Positions 46,761 through 54,574 of a stretch of 64,000 nt of DNA are shown in pieces. Numbering within the stretch: position 1 is the first letter of the stretch; each line of letters begins with the position of its first letter. The DNA comes from Pseudomonas mangrovi. Its GTDB lineage: Bacteria; Pseudomonadota; Gammaproteobacteria; Pseudomonadales; Pseudomonadaceae. The notes under the pieces are model-generated. The model saw only the letters and a program-made list of their open reading frames with translations. It did not search any database and was not told the origin of the DNA. The stretch spans positions 558,001 to 622,000 of the forward strand of contig NZ_QASN01000020.1 in assembly GCF_003052585.1 (NCBI RefSeq), written 5' to 3'. Position numbers and translations under genes: made by a program.

Positions 46761-47291
46761 ATCGTCGCTGGGGATGAGAGTCAGCAAGTCGGTTACCCCG
46801 ACGTCGACACCGCACTGAAACAGCAAGGTTGAGACTTGCCCACGATGGTGCGTCTGGTGGTTGAAGAAGTGCTGCACCAAGGCACCGAGATTTCTTCTGA
46901 ATGTGACGCCAGCGGTGTTGGTGTAGCTGATATCACCAGATAGACGATTAGCAGTGAGTTCAGCGGCCCACTGCTCGATGATGTTGTCTAGCCGGGATCG
47001 GTACTCGCGCAAGCCCGAAAGATCAGCTGCCAGCGCTTGGCGCAGAGAGGCAGGATGAGGAAGCTCCGAGAGCACCGTTAGGCTCGGGAATGAAGGTTCT
47101 TGCTGCGAGAACCGATGTAGCCAGATCGTGTCTGCCACGGCGATGTGGTTCAGCGTCCCGAAGATTGAGCCGAAAAACGCCTTCATGTCGGCGATGACCG
47201 CCGATTCTGGCAAGCTGGCCGCTGCGTCATACATGCGCTCATTCATCCAGCGGTTGTACTTCGCCATCAGCAATGCAGTTTGCGGTGTCAT
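46755..47291 (-). CDS. DinB-family protein in an integron-cassette-like setting
   Basis: A 178-residue DinB/YfiT-type four-helix protein. The usual three metal histidines can be placed: one in GTLNHIAVADTIW and two in FFNHQTHHRGQVSTLL. Members act as metal-dependent thiol transferases or have unknown roles. The gene has visibly lower GC than its neighbours. A GTTAGGC core lies 7 bp before the ATG and an attC-like site overlaps the stop, as in a mobile gene cassette. No integrase gene is in the window. The product is a common type in cassette arrays. Confidence 0.82.
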   Translation of the reverse strand: MTPQTALLMAKYNRWMNERMYDAAASLPESAVIADMKAFFGSIFGTLNHIAVADTIWLHRFSQQEPSFPSLTVLSELPHPASLRQALAADLSGLREYRSRLDNIIEQWAAELTANRLSGDISYTNTAGVTFRRNLGALVQHFFNHQTHHRGQVSTLLFQCGVDVGVTDLLTLIPSDDA

Positions 47292-47713
47292 TTGCGATGC
47301 CTAACAGTGATTAGACCGCGTGCGGTGTTAACGCATAGCGGCAGCGCGCGATATAACTCCGCCGTGGCAGAGTCCCCTCGAAACATAAAACCGAATCAAA
47401 TCAATAACTTATTGCGTCCGTCCGATGCGGCGATGTATTCGCTTGACGGCTGCTTCTCGTGAATCCATTACACCCCGGCCCGTAGGGATGGGGGAACACG
47501 TTGCACGGGGGAGGGATGGCAGGAGTCTTTCGGCGGCGGTCCTGGCCGGTGGGTTATGGGGCATCCCTGCCGGGTCGAGGTTAATCCAGTGCGGGCGCCG
47601 GGCTCAAGCCAGAACGCCGCTGAGGGTTGTACAGCGGCAGATGGCGCGGCGAGTGGTGCGTCGTTGAGCCCCGGCTGGCGGGGCCAGCCGAACCCATTGG
47701 GCGCGAAGGCGGC
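47292..47713. other. Non-coding region between the cassette and terC, with integron-like core site
   Basis: A 422-bp gap. GCCTAAC (47299-47305, GTTAGGC on the minus strand) and ATATAAC (47351-47357) may mark an eroded recombination site upstream of the dinB-like gene. Between 47360 and 47430 the sequence is AT-rich and unlike its surroundings. Beyond about 47460 GC rises again, and I see no gene or clear repeat up to the terC stop. Confidence 0.5.
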
Positions 47714-48700
47714 TCAAGCCGCCGGAGCCTTCCTGCGCGTATGCAGCAGCGAAAGAACCACGCCGCCGCCCAGCAGGCCCAGGGTGACGCTGAGCGAGAG
47801 CAGGGCGGGGACCTTGATGACTTCGTGGAGGAAGATCTTCGCGCCGATGTAGGTCAGCACCAGGGCCAGGGCGTACTTGAGGTAGATGAAGCGGTGCATC
47901 AGCGCCGCCAGGGCGAAGTAGAGCGCGCGCAGGCCGAGGATGGCGAAGATGTTCGAGGTGTAGACGATGAAGGGGTCCTGAGAGATCGCCAGTACCGCCG
48001 GCACGCTGTCCACCGCGAAGACCAGGTCGGCCAGCTCGATCAGGATCAGCGCGATCAATAGCGGTGTGGCATAGAGCAGCGATTTGCCGGTCTTGCCGTC
48101 TGGTAGGCGCACGAGGAAGCGGCCCTCGTGCAGTTCGTCGGTCACCCGGATGTGCCGGCGCAAAAAGCGCAGCAGCGGGTTCTGCGACAGGTCCGGGTGT
48201 TTTTCCTGCTCCTTGCTGAAGAGCATCCGGATGCCGCTGAACAGCAGGAAGGCGCCGAAGACGTACAGCACCCAGGCGAACTCCTGCACCAGCGCCGTGC
48301 CCAGGCCGATCATGATCGCGCGCAGCACTATCACCCCGAGGATGCCCCAGAACAGCACGCGGTGCTGGTAGACGCGGGGGATGCCGAAGAAGCCGAGGAT
48401 CATCGCCATGACGAAGACGTTGTCCATCGACAGCGACTGCTCGACGAGAAAACCGGTGTAGTACTCCAGCGCCTTGGTGGCGCCGAGTTGCAGCCAGATC
48501 CAGCCGCCGAAGGCCACGCCGACGCCGAAGTAGCCGGCGTACAGCAGCAGGCTTTCGCGCATCTCGATCTCGTGCGGCGTGCGATGCAGCACGCCGAGGT
48601 CGAGCACCAGCAGGGTGATGATCAGCACCAGAAAGGCCAGCCAGAACCAGCCGGGTGTGCCGAAGTAGGAAGTGGTGAAAAAGGCAATCAGAGCATCCAC
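47714..48700 (-). CDS. TerC family membrane protein (Alx-like)
   Basis: A 328-residue TerC-family protein with about eight membrane segments. The conserved acidic membrane motifs are seen in EQSLSMDNVFVMAMIL and ELADLVFAVDSVPAVLAIS, and the family end is LALVLTYIGAKIFLHE. TerC/Alx proteins are tied to manganese export and metal loading of exported proteins, and to tellurite resistance in the ter operon. No other ter gene is present. The gene stands alone. An AGGAGG site precedes the start, and the leader has stable hairpins. Confidence 0.9.
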   Translation of the reverse strand: MDALIAFFTTSYFGTPGWFWLAFLVLIITLLVLDLGVLHRTPHEIEMRESLLLYAGYFGVGVAFGGWIWLQLGATKALEYYTGFLVEQSLSMDNVFVMAMILGFFGIPRVYQHRVLFWGILGVIVLRAIMIGLGTALVQEFAWVLYVFGAFLLFSGIRMLFSKEQEKHPDLSQNPLLRFLRRHIRVTDELHEGRFLVRLPDGKTGKSLLYATPLLIALILIELADLVFAVDSVPAVLAISQDPFIVYTSNIFAILGLRALYFALAALMHRFIYLKYALALVLTYIGAKIFLHEVIKVPALLSLSVTLGLLGGGVVLSLLHTRRKAPAA

Positions 48701-48800
48701 GAGCCCTCCTGAAAGTCTGCCTGAGTAAGAAACTCAGTGACTCCGACATCGCGGTGAATGGCTCACCGCCAGAGGGGCCCGGCGTCACGCGGAGGCAAGA
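48701..48800 (-). promoter_or_regulatory. Structured leader of the terC gene, possible metal-sensing RNA
   Basis: On the minus strand the 100 bases before terC contain GGTGAGCCATTCACCGCG and then the perfect hairpin CTGAGT-TTCTT-ACTCAG, ending in AGGAGGG before the start. The GTGAGCCATTCACC segment recalls part of yybP-ykoY (manganese) riboswitches, which often precede terC/alx genes. The GGGGAGTAG element expected on the other side was not found, so the riboswitch call is weak. The rest of the 351-bp gap (to 49051) shows no gene. Confidence 0.3.
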
Positions 48801-49051
48801 TTAGCGCTTGCCCTGGGCGCTGCATAGCAGCGCGTGAGCGTCTTTGCTGATTGCGGACAGAAGGCGCGAAGGCTGCGCTGTGCCGGGAGTTGCGGTACGT
48901 CGAGCGGAGGCTGGTTGGCCATGCCCGAAGACCTCGGAATGCCACGCGTTCGGGTTGCTTTAACCGGCATCAGCTTCGTGCGAACCAGGGCAGTTGACTG
49001 CCGCGGAGCGTTCCGACTGCACAGACGCCCACGGTCTTTTCCAGCGCAGGC

Positions 49052-50419
49052 CTAGTAAACCCAGACTTCGACCCGACGGTTCTTCACCCGGCCGTCACCG
49101 GCGGCGTTGCTTGCAACCGGCATCTCACCACCGAAACCGCCGATCTCGCGGAACAATACGCCCTCGCGAACCAGCTCGCGGCGCACCGCCATGGCGCGCA
49201 GGCGCGAGAGCAGGGCGGCGCGATCCGGGTCGGTGTTGGCATCGCCAAAGCCCACCAGCACCGCCTGGTTGTGCATCTTGTCGTTCGCGCGCAGGTAATC
49301 CAGCAGGCGCTGGACATCGCGCCGCGCCTTGTTGTCGAGCTGGGCGCTGCCTTCGTGGAAGCGGAAGTTGACCGACAGGCGTCGTGCCTCAGCGGCCAGC
49401 TGGCGGTAGCCGGCCGGCATCTGCGGGTCCGGCGCGACCTGCATGGCCTGAACCTGCTGGCCGATGAAGCCGGTGCGACTGACCAGTTCCTGCCCCGCGG
49501 GGCTGTGCGCATAGGCCAGCAACGCCTTCAGCCAGGGGTCTTCGTTCGCCGGATTGGCATAAAGAAACAGACGGCGTGACAACGGGTAGTCCTCGGTGGC
49601 GATCAGCTCCTTCGCCGGCGGCATGGCGCGCGACTCGCCGTTGGCGATCAGCAGCGCGCGGGCCTGGCGGATGTAGGGCAGGCCGATGAAGCCGATGCCG
49701 CTGGGGTCCGCGGCCACCGAGTCGGACAACTGCTCACTGGACTCGAAACGGCGCGCCGCTTTGTCCAGGCTCTTGCCGTTGGCGGAAAGGACCAGCTCCT
49801 TGAAGGTGTCGTAGGTGCCGGAATTGTCGTCGCGGGCATAGAGCGCGACGGGCCCGGGTCGACCGCCCAGCGCCGACCAGTCGCGAATCTCGCCGGCGAA
49901 AAGCTGGGCGACCTGTTCCGTGCTCAGGCTGGTCACCGGGTTGTCCGGGTGGACCACCACAGCCAGGCCATCCAGCGCGATGATCTGTTCCGCGGCGGGG
50001 CTGCGAAAGTCGCCGAGCCCCGCGAGCAGATCGGCTTCGCTGGACTTGATCGGCCGCGAGGAGGCGGCCAGATCGGCGCTGCCGTCCTTGAGCGAGGCGA
50101 AGCCCGTACCCGAGCCGTGGGCGGCGACCAGTACCCGAACCGGTTCACCGCCACGACCGAGCGCGAGTACCTGGCTTTCGTTCTCGCTGCCGGTCGGCTC
50201 GATACGGATCTGGCTGAAGCCCTGCTGCTCGAACATGCCCCTGACCAGCGCCGGCCCCAGCTTGGCGCCGATGGTGTTGGAGCCCTGCATGCGCAGCAGC
50301 GTCTGCGGCTCGGCCGCGTGACCGGGCCAGGGCAGGGCGTAGCAGAGAAAACCGAGCAGTACGTAGCTCAAGGTCCGGCTCCAGATCTCGCGATCACTGA
50401 CGGGCAGGGCACAGGACAT
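49052..50419 (-). CDS. PstS-like phosphate-binding domain fused to an OmpA-like domain
   Basis: A 455-residue exported protein. A signal peptide (SYVLLGFLCYALPWPGHA) is followed by a PstS-like domain (about 40-315). It begins LRMQGSNTIGAKLGPALV and has SGTGFASLKDGSADLAASSRPI and DDNSGTYDTFKE, the places where PstS binds phosphate. An OmpA-type domain occupies about 340-455, with GFGDANTDPDRAALLSRLRAMAV and NRRVEVWVY. The OmpA part should bind peptidoglycan and hold the phosphate-binding part in the periplasm. No permease or ATPase gene is near. A Pho-box-like site lies 57 bp before the start. Confidence 0.88.
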   Translation of the reverse strand: MSCALPVSDREIWSRTLSYVLLGFLCYALPWPGHAAEPQTLLRMQGSNTIGAKLGPALVRGMFEQQGFSQIRIEPTGSENESQVLALGRGGEPVRVLVAAHGSGTGFASLKDGSADLAASSRPIKSSEADLLAGLGDFRSPAAEQIIALDGLAVVVHPDNPVTSLSTEQVAQLFAGEIRDWSALGGRPGPVALYARDDNSGTYDTFKELVLSANGKSLDKAARRFESSEQLSDSVAADPSGIGFIGLPYIRQARALLIANGESRAMPPAKELIATEDYPLSRRLFLYANPANEDPWLKALLAYAHSPAGQELVSRTGFIGQQVQAMQVAPDPQMPAGYRQLAAEARRLSVNFRFHEGSAQLDNKARRDVQRLLDYLRANDKMHNQAVLVGFGDANTDPDRAALLSRLRAMAVRRELVREGVLFREIGGFGGEMPVASNAAGDGRVKNRRVEVWVY

Positions 50420-50738
50420 TTGCGGGCGCCTTCTATCGAGGGGGGGGAAGATGCGCGCAACGATAGAAGGCGACGATGACCGAATTGTTACAGCGGAGCG
50501 AGCGTACGAAAGTCACGCGTGCGCTCTGCAACGAGGCTTTCAGCCGCACGAAGGGCTATTGGGACGGCGAGAGAAACCATCAGAAAAAGTAGCGGGCGCA
50601 AGTCTTGCGCAGTGCTCGTCGCGGCGAGGTCAGCTGAGTTCGGCGCACAGCCGGGAGAGCGGGAGTGGATAACCTGGCTGTCCGCTGGCAGCGGTCGGCT
50701 GTCGAGTGCCGACCTGCCAGCGGTTTCCTGGCCGGCGT
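50420..50738. other. Intergenic region between the PstS-OmpA gene and xthA
   Basis: A 319-bp gap. The part next to the PstS-OmpA gene carries the Pho-box-like site. The remainder up to the xthA stop shows no gene, repeat or clear terminator. Confidence 0.5.
50476..50493 (-). promoter_or_regulatory. Candidate PhoB-binding site (Pho box)
   Basis: On the minus strand CTGTAAC, AATT, CGGTCAT form two 7-bp direct repeats around an AT-only 4-bp spacer. The Pho-box unit is CTGTCAT; the repeats match it at 5 and 6 of 7 places. A TCTATC or CTATCG string about 10 bp downstream could serve as the -10 element. The distance to the start codon is 57 bp. It fits induction on phosphate limitation. Confidence 0.55.
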
Positions 50739-51551
50739 TTAGCCCAGTTCCAGCCAGATCGGCGCGTGGTCGGAGGGCTTTTCCATGCCGCGCAACTGGT
50801 AGTCGATACCGGCTTCGCGCAGGCGCTCCTGCAGCGCCTGGCTGGCCAGGATCACGTCGATGCGCAGGCCGCGCTTGGGCTCGTCCTCGAAGCCGCGACT
50901 ACGGTAGTCGAACCAGCTGAACTGGTCATTTACCTGCGGATGCAGCTGGCGGAAGCTGTCGGTCAAGCCCCAGCGCTTGAGCGTGGCCAGCCACTCGCGC
51001 TCCTCCGGCAGGAAGCTGCACTTGCCAGTGCGTAGCCAGCGTTTGCGATTGTCCTCGCCGATGCCGATGTCGCAGTCCTCCGGGGAGATGTTGATGTCGC
51101 CCATCAGCACCAGGGCTTCCTGTGGCGAGAAGCGGTTCTGCAGCATCGCCTGCAGATCGGCGTAGAAACGTTGCTTGGCCGGGAATTTCACCGGGTGGTC
51201 GCGGCTTTCGCCCTGGGGGAAGTAGCCGTTCATGACCACCAGCGGCTGGCCGTCGCGATCGAGAAATCGGCCCCAGATGAAGCGCCGCTGAGATTCCTCA
51301 CCATCCTCGGGAAAGCCCTTGCCGATCTCCAGCGGTTCCTGGCGCGAGAGCAGGGCGACGCCGTAGTGACCCTTCTGGCCGTGGTAGTGGACGTGATAGC
51401 CAAGCTGGCGAATCTCGGCCTCGGGAAACTGTTCGTCGCTGACTTTGGTCTCCTGCAGCCCGATCACGTCGGGTTGGTGCTTCTCGATGAGTGCCGCCAA
51501 CTGGTGCGGACGCGCACGCAGGCCATTGATATTGAAGGAGACGATGCGCAT
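50739..51551 (-). CDS. xthA: Exodeoxyribonuclease III
   Basis: A 270-residue exonuclease III/AP endonuclease. It opens [18 protein letters not shown], with the metal-binding Glu in VIGLQETKV. It continues with [30 protein letters not shown] and LRIDVILAS, and ends with the catalytic His in [12 protein letters not shown]. It repairs abasic sites and 3' blocks in DNA. The order xthA - GNAT - tamA - tamB agrees with what I recall of PA2545-PA2542 in P. aeruginosa. It is divergent from the GNAT gene. Confidence 0.95.
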   Translation of the reverse strand: MRIVSFNINGLRARPHQLAALIEKHQPDVIGLQETKVSDEQFPEAEIRQLGYHVHYHGQKGHYGVALLSRQEPLEIGKGFPEDGEESQRRFIWGRFLDRDGQPLVVMNGYFPQGESRDHPVKFPAKQRFYADLQAMLQNRFSPQEALVLMGDINISPEDCDIGIGEDNRKRWLRTGKCSFLPEEREWLATLKRWGLTDSFRQLHPQVNDQFSWFDYRSRGFEDEPKRGLRIDVILASQALQERLREAGIDYQLRGMEKPSDHAPIWLELG

Positions 51552-51665
51552 GGCCGGGCCCTTTGAGAAAAACCCGGATGCTAGCCCATTGGCGGCGCAG
51601 GCGCGAGGATGCTACTAATTCGCTGCAGACCCGAAAAAAACCCTAAAACAATTGAGGTCATTGCA

Positions 51666-52316
51666 ATGCCCAAAGCCGACTTGCCCATCGCCGAGATCCG
51701 CCAGCTCGACGGCGGTTACGCCCGTGAAGCCCGCTCCCTGCTGTACCACGCCTACCGGCATGAGCCGACCTTCGGCTATCTGCTCGAGTCCGATCGCCCG
51801 GGCTTCGACCAGCGCGTGCGAGCCACGGTGCGTGAGCTGGTCAACCAGCATTTCCTCGAGGACCAGCCGGCACTGGGATTGCTGATCGATGATCGCCTGG
51901 TCGGCATCGCGCTGATCGCGCCGCCGGTGCGCCGCCTGGGGATCACCGAGAGCTGGGCCTGGCGCATGCGCATGGTGCTGACCGCCGGTTTTCGTTGCAC
52001 GCGGCGCTTTCTGGCCTATCACGACGCCATCCTCGCCTGTTTGCCGCCCGGTCCCTACCACCTGTTGCCGCTGCTGGGGGTTCACCCGCAGTTCCAGGGC
52101 CGGCACCTGGGCGAGCAGCTGTTCGACGCGCTGCATCGCTGGTGCGCCGAGGACGGCAGCTCGCAGGGCCTGGTGCTGGATACCGGCAACCCGCGCTACA
52201 TCGAGTTCTATGGCCGCCTGGGTTACGAGGAGATTGGCCAGGTGGCACTCGGGCCGATCGTACAGCGGGTGTTCTTCCACCCCAATCCGCAGCCGCTGAG
52301 CCAAGCCGCGAGCTGA
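51666..52316 (+). CDS. GNAT family N-acetyltransferase
   Basis: A 216-residue GNAT-fold protein. The beta-4 strand and acetyl-CoA loop are LLPLLGVHPQFQGRHLGEQLF, and the late motif is VLDTGNPRYIEFYGRLGYEEIG. The substrate is unknown. It is divergent from xthA (about 115 bp between starts) and 500 bp before tamA, with a REP pair in between. The ATG at 51666 fits the domain start; longer frames add only low-complexity sequence. Confidence 0.87.
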   Translation: MPKADLPIAEIRQLDGGYAREARSLLYHAYRHEPTFGYLLESDRPGFDQRVRATVRELVNQHFLEDQPALGLLIDDRLVGIALIAPPVRRLGITESWAWRMRMVLTAGFRCTRRFLAYHDAILACLPPGPYHLLPLLGVHPQFQGRHLGEQLFDALHRWCAEDGSSQGLVLDTGNPRYIEFYGRLGYEEIGQVALGPIVQRVFFHPNPQPLSQAAS

Positions 52317-52320
52317 GGAC

Positions 52321-52400
52321 GTAGGTTGGCGCCGAGCAGAGCAAGGCCCAACGTCGATTTCCTCTTCGAACCCATCGTTGGGCCTTGCGGCCCAACCTAC
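52321..52400. repeat. 80-bp REP pair, copy 1
   Basis: The unit starts GTAGGTTGGCGCC and ends GGCCCAACCTAC, so two GTTGG-family REPs face each other with GTAG feet outermost. It can fold as two small hairpins or one long one. The second copy at 52480-52559 differs at only two of 80 positions. About 20 bp of 3' flank (GCRYGCGATGCG-type) also match. Confidence 0.8.
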
Positions 52401-52479
52401 GCACGCGATGCGTGAGCTTGACGCTGATTGCGACGGGACCAGCAGATCCCGAAGCACCGGCCCGTGACGCATGCACTAC

Positions 52480-52559
52480 GTAGGTTGGCGCCGAGCAGAG
52501 CAAGGCCCAACGTCGATTTCCTCTTCGACCCCATTGTTGGGCCTTGCGGCCCAACCTAC
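52480..52559. repeat. 80-bp REP pair, copy 2
   Basis: The same 80-bp unit as 52321-52400, in direct orientation 159 bp downstream. Differences are A to C and C to T near the middle. The low divergence points to a recent copying event. Confidence 0.8.
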
Positions 52560-52816
52560 GCATGCGATGCGCGAGCCTGGACCGCAGGCAACGACGCCAA
52601 GGAGATGCCTCGATACGCGGCCGCATCCCACGTGGCGATGAGGGCAACCTTCGCTCGGCAATTCGCAGCGGCACCAATCGGTAATCGGCACGGTCGTAGT
52701 TTGACGCCGTGTTCCGAGGCTCGATGAGTGCATGTTGTAAATTCCATCCCGCAGGCCGTGCCAGAGCCTTTTTGTGCTCCTGGCGCAGGGAGGCGGGCGT
52801 GCTAGCATCCGCTCAC
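52560..52816. other. Non-coding stretch before tamA
   Basis: Together with the REP units this makes a 500-bp gap between the GNAT gene and tamA. Beyond the repeats I see no gene. The promoter of tamA should lie here; no clear -35/-10 pair could be picked. Confidence 0.45.
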
Positions 52817-54574
52817 ATGAGATTCATTTACGTCCTTGCGCAACGCGCTCTACTCGTCTGCGTCCTTGTTCTTCTGACCGCCGTCGTGCTGCCGCTGCCC
52901 GTCGCGCAGGCGGCGCAAGCGCGCCTGGAGGTCGAGGTCACGCCGCGCAGCGCAGCGCTGCGCAAAAACATCGAGGCCCATATCGGCAGCCTCGGCGAGC
53001 GTGACGCCGCGGCGCTGCAGCGCTATCGGCGCACTGCCGAAGCCCAGGCCAGGCGAGCAGCCGAAGCGCTGGGCTACTACCAGCCAGAGATTTCCAGTCA
53101 GGTCATCGACGAAGACCCGCCACGCCTGCGCATCGAGGTACTGCGCGGTGAGCCGGTGCGGCTGCGCAACGTCGATATCCGCATCGAAGGCCCGGCGGCG
53201 CAGCAGGAGCAGTTCCGCCTGCCCGACGAGCCACAACTGGCGCCGGGCAAGCGCCTCGACCACGGTCGCTACGAAGCCGCCAAGCGCTCGATCCAGACTC
53301 AGGCCTCGCGCTTTGGTTATTTCGACGGGCGCTTTCAGCGCCAAAGCCTGCTCATCGATCCGCAGGCCGGCTATGCCGATATCGAACTGGTGTTCAAAAG
53401 CGGCGAGCGCTACCGGCTTGGCGAGTCGCTGTTCTATGGCGAGAGCCTGCTGGATCTGGACCTGCTGCAGCGCATGCAGCCGTTCGCCGCCGGCAGCGCC
53501 TACGATGCCGAGCTGATCGCCGAGTTCTATCAGGCACTGCAGTCGAGCGGCTATTTCTCGACGGTACGCATCGACGCCGAGCCGAGCAGCGCGCTGGAGC
53601 GGGTGATTCCGGTCAAGGTCGAACTGGGCCTGCGCGAGCCCCGCAGCTTCGGCGTCGGCGTGGGGTTTTCCACCGATGTGGGTCCGCGCGGCCGTGCCGA
53701 CTGGACCCGGCACTGGGCCAACTCGCAGGGCCACAGCTACGGCGCGGAGATGGAGTTGTCGGCGCCGCGGCAGAACGTCGGCCTGTGGTACGAGGTGCCG
53801 GGAACGAAGCCGCTGACCGACAAGTTGCGCCTGGCCGGTGGCTACCAGAACGAGGAAATTGCCGACACCGACAGCCTCAGTCGCCTGCTGCGCCTGGGCC
53901 CGGAGTGGCACAGCCTGCGCCCGAGCGGCTGGCAGCGCGTGCTGTCGTTGAAATGGCAGCGCGAGGATTACCGCTTCGGCGACGACAACGGCCTGAGCAC
54001 GCTGCTGCTTCCGGGCGTCAGCTATTCCTGGCTGGAAAGCGACAACCGCATCGACCCGTCCCGCGGCTATCGGCTGATGTTCGAGGTCCAGGCGGCCAAG
54101 GAAGGCTTGCTGTCGGACACCGACCTGATTCATGCCACCGCCTCAGCCAAGGGCCTGATCACCCTCTGGGAGCGGCATCGGCTGCTGGGGCGTGCGCAGG
54201 TGGGCGGCACCGTCTCCGACTATGAATCGGTACCGCCATCGCTGCGCTTCTTCGCCGGTGGCGACCAGAGCGTGCGCGGCTACGACTACCAGTCGCTGTC
54301 GCCACGCAATGCGCAGGACGAGCGCATCGGCGGGCGCTACATGGTCGCCGGCAGCCTCGAGTATCAGTACAGCGTCGCCGAGAAGTGGCGCATCGCGGCC
54401 TTCGTCGATCAGGGCAACGCCTTTCGTGACTTCGAAATGCCCGATCTGAAGACCGGGGTCGGCGTCGGCCTGCGCTGGGTGTCACCGGTCGGCCCGTTGC
54501 GCCTGGACCTGGCCAATGGACTGGATGACGACGGCGGTATCCGTCTGCACTTCTCGATGGGGCCGGAGTTGTGA
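52817..54574 (+). CDS. tamA: Outer-membrane translocation and assembly protein TamA
   Basis: A 585-residue Omp85-family protein. A signal peptide (VLAQRALLVCVLVLLTAVVL and following, cleavage near AQA at 32-34) is followed by three POTRA domains (about 35-275). A 16-strand beta-barrel completes it, with FFAGGDQSVRGYDYQSL, the conserved VRGY loop, and a C-terminal signature ending PLRLDLANG...FSMGPEL. With TamB it moves lipids or autotransporter-type proteins to the outer membrane. tamB follows with a GTGA overlap. Confidence 0.95.
   Translation: MRFIYVLAQRALLVCVLVLLTAVVLPLPVAQAAQARLEVEVTPRSAALRKNIEAHIGSLGERDAAALQRYRRTAEAQARRAAEALGYYQPEISSQVIDEDPPRLRIEVLRGEPVRLRNVDIRIEGPAAQQEQFRLPDEPQLAPGKRLDHGRYEAAKRSIQTQASRFGYFDGRFQRQSLLIDPQAGYADIELVFKSGERYRLGESLFYGESLLDLDLLQRMQPFAAGSAYDAELIAEFYQALQSSGYFSTVRIDAEPSSALERVIPVKVELGLREPRSFGVGVGFSTDVGPRGRADWTRHWANSQGHSYGAEMELSAPRQNVGLWYEVPGTKPLTDKLRLAGGYQNEEIADTDSLSRLLRLGPEWHSLRPSGWQRVLSLKWQREDYRFGDDNGLSTLLLPGVSYSWLESDNRIDPSRGYRLMFEVQAAKEGLLSDTDLIHATASAKGLITLWERHRLLGRAQVGGTVSDYESVPPSLRFFAGGDQSVRGYDYQSLSPRNAQDERIGGRYMVAGSLEYQYSVAEKWRIAAFVDQGNAFRDFEMPDLKTGVGVGLRWVSPVGPLRLDLANGLDDDGGIRLHFSMGPEL

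Noticed and set aside
48701..48900. Complete yybP-ykoY manganese riboswitch
   Set aside because: Only one side resembles the motif. The GGGGAGTAG part was not found upstream, so only a weak leader call was kept.
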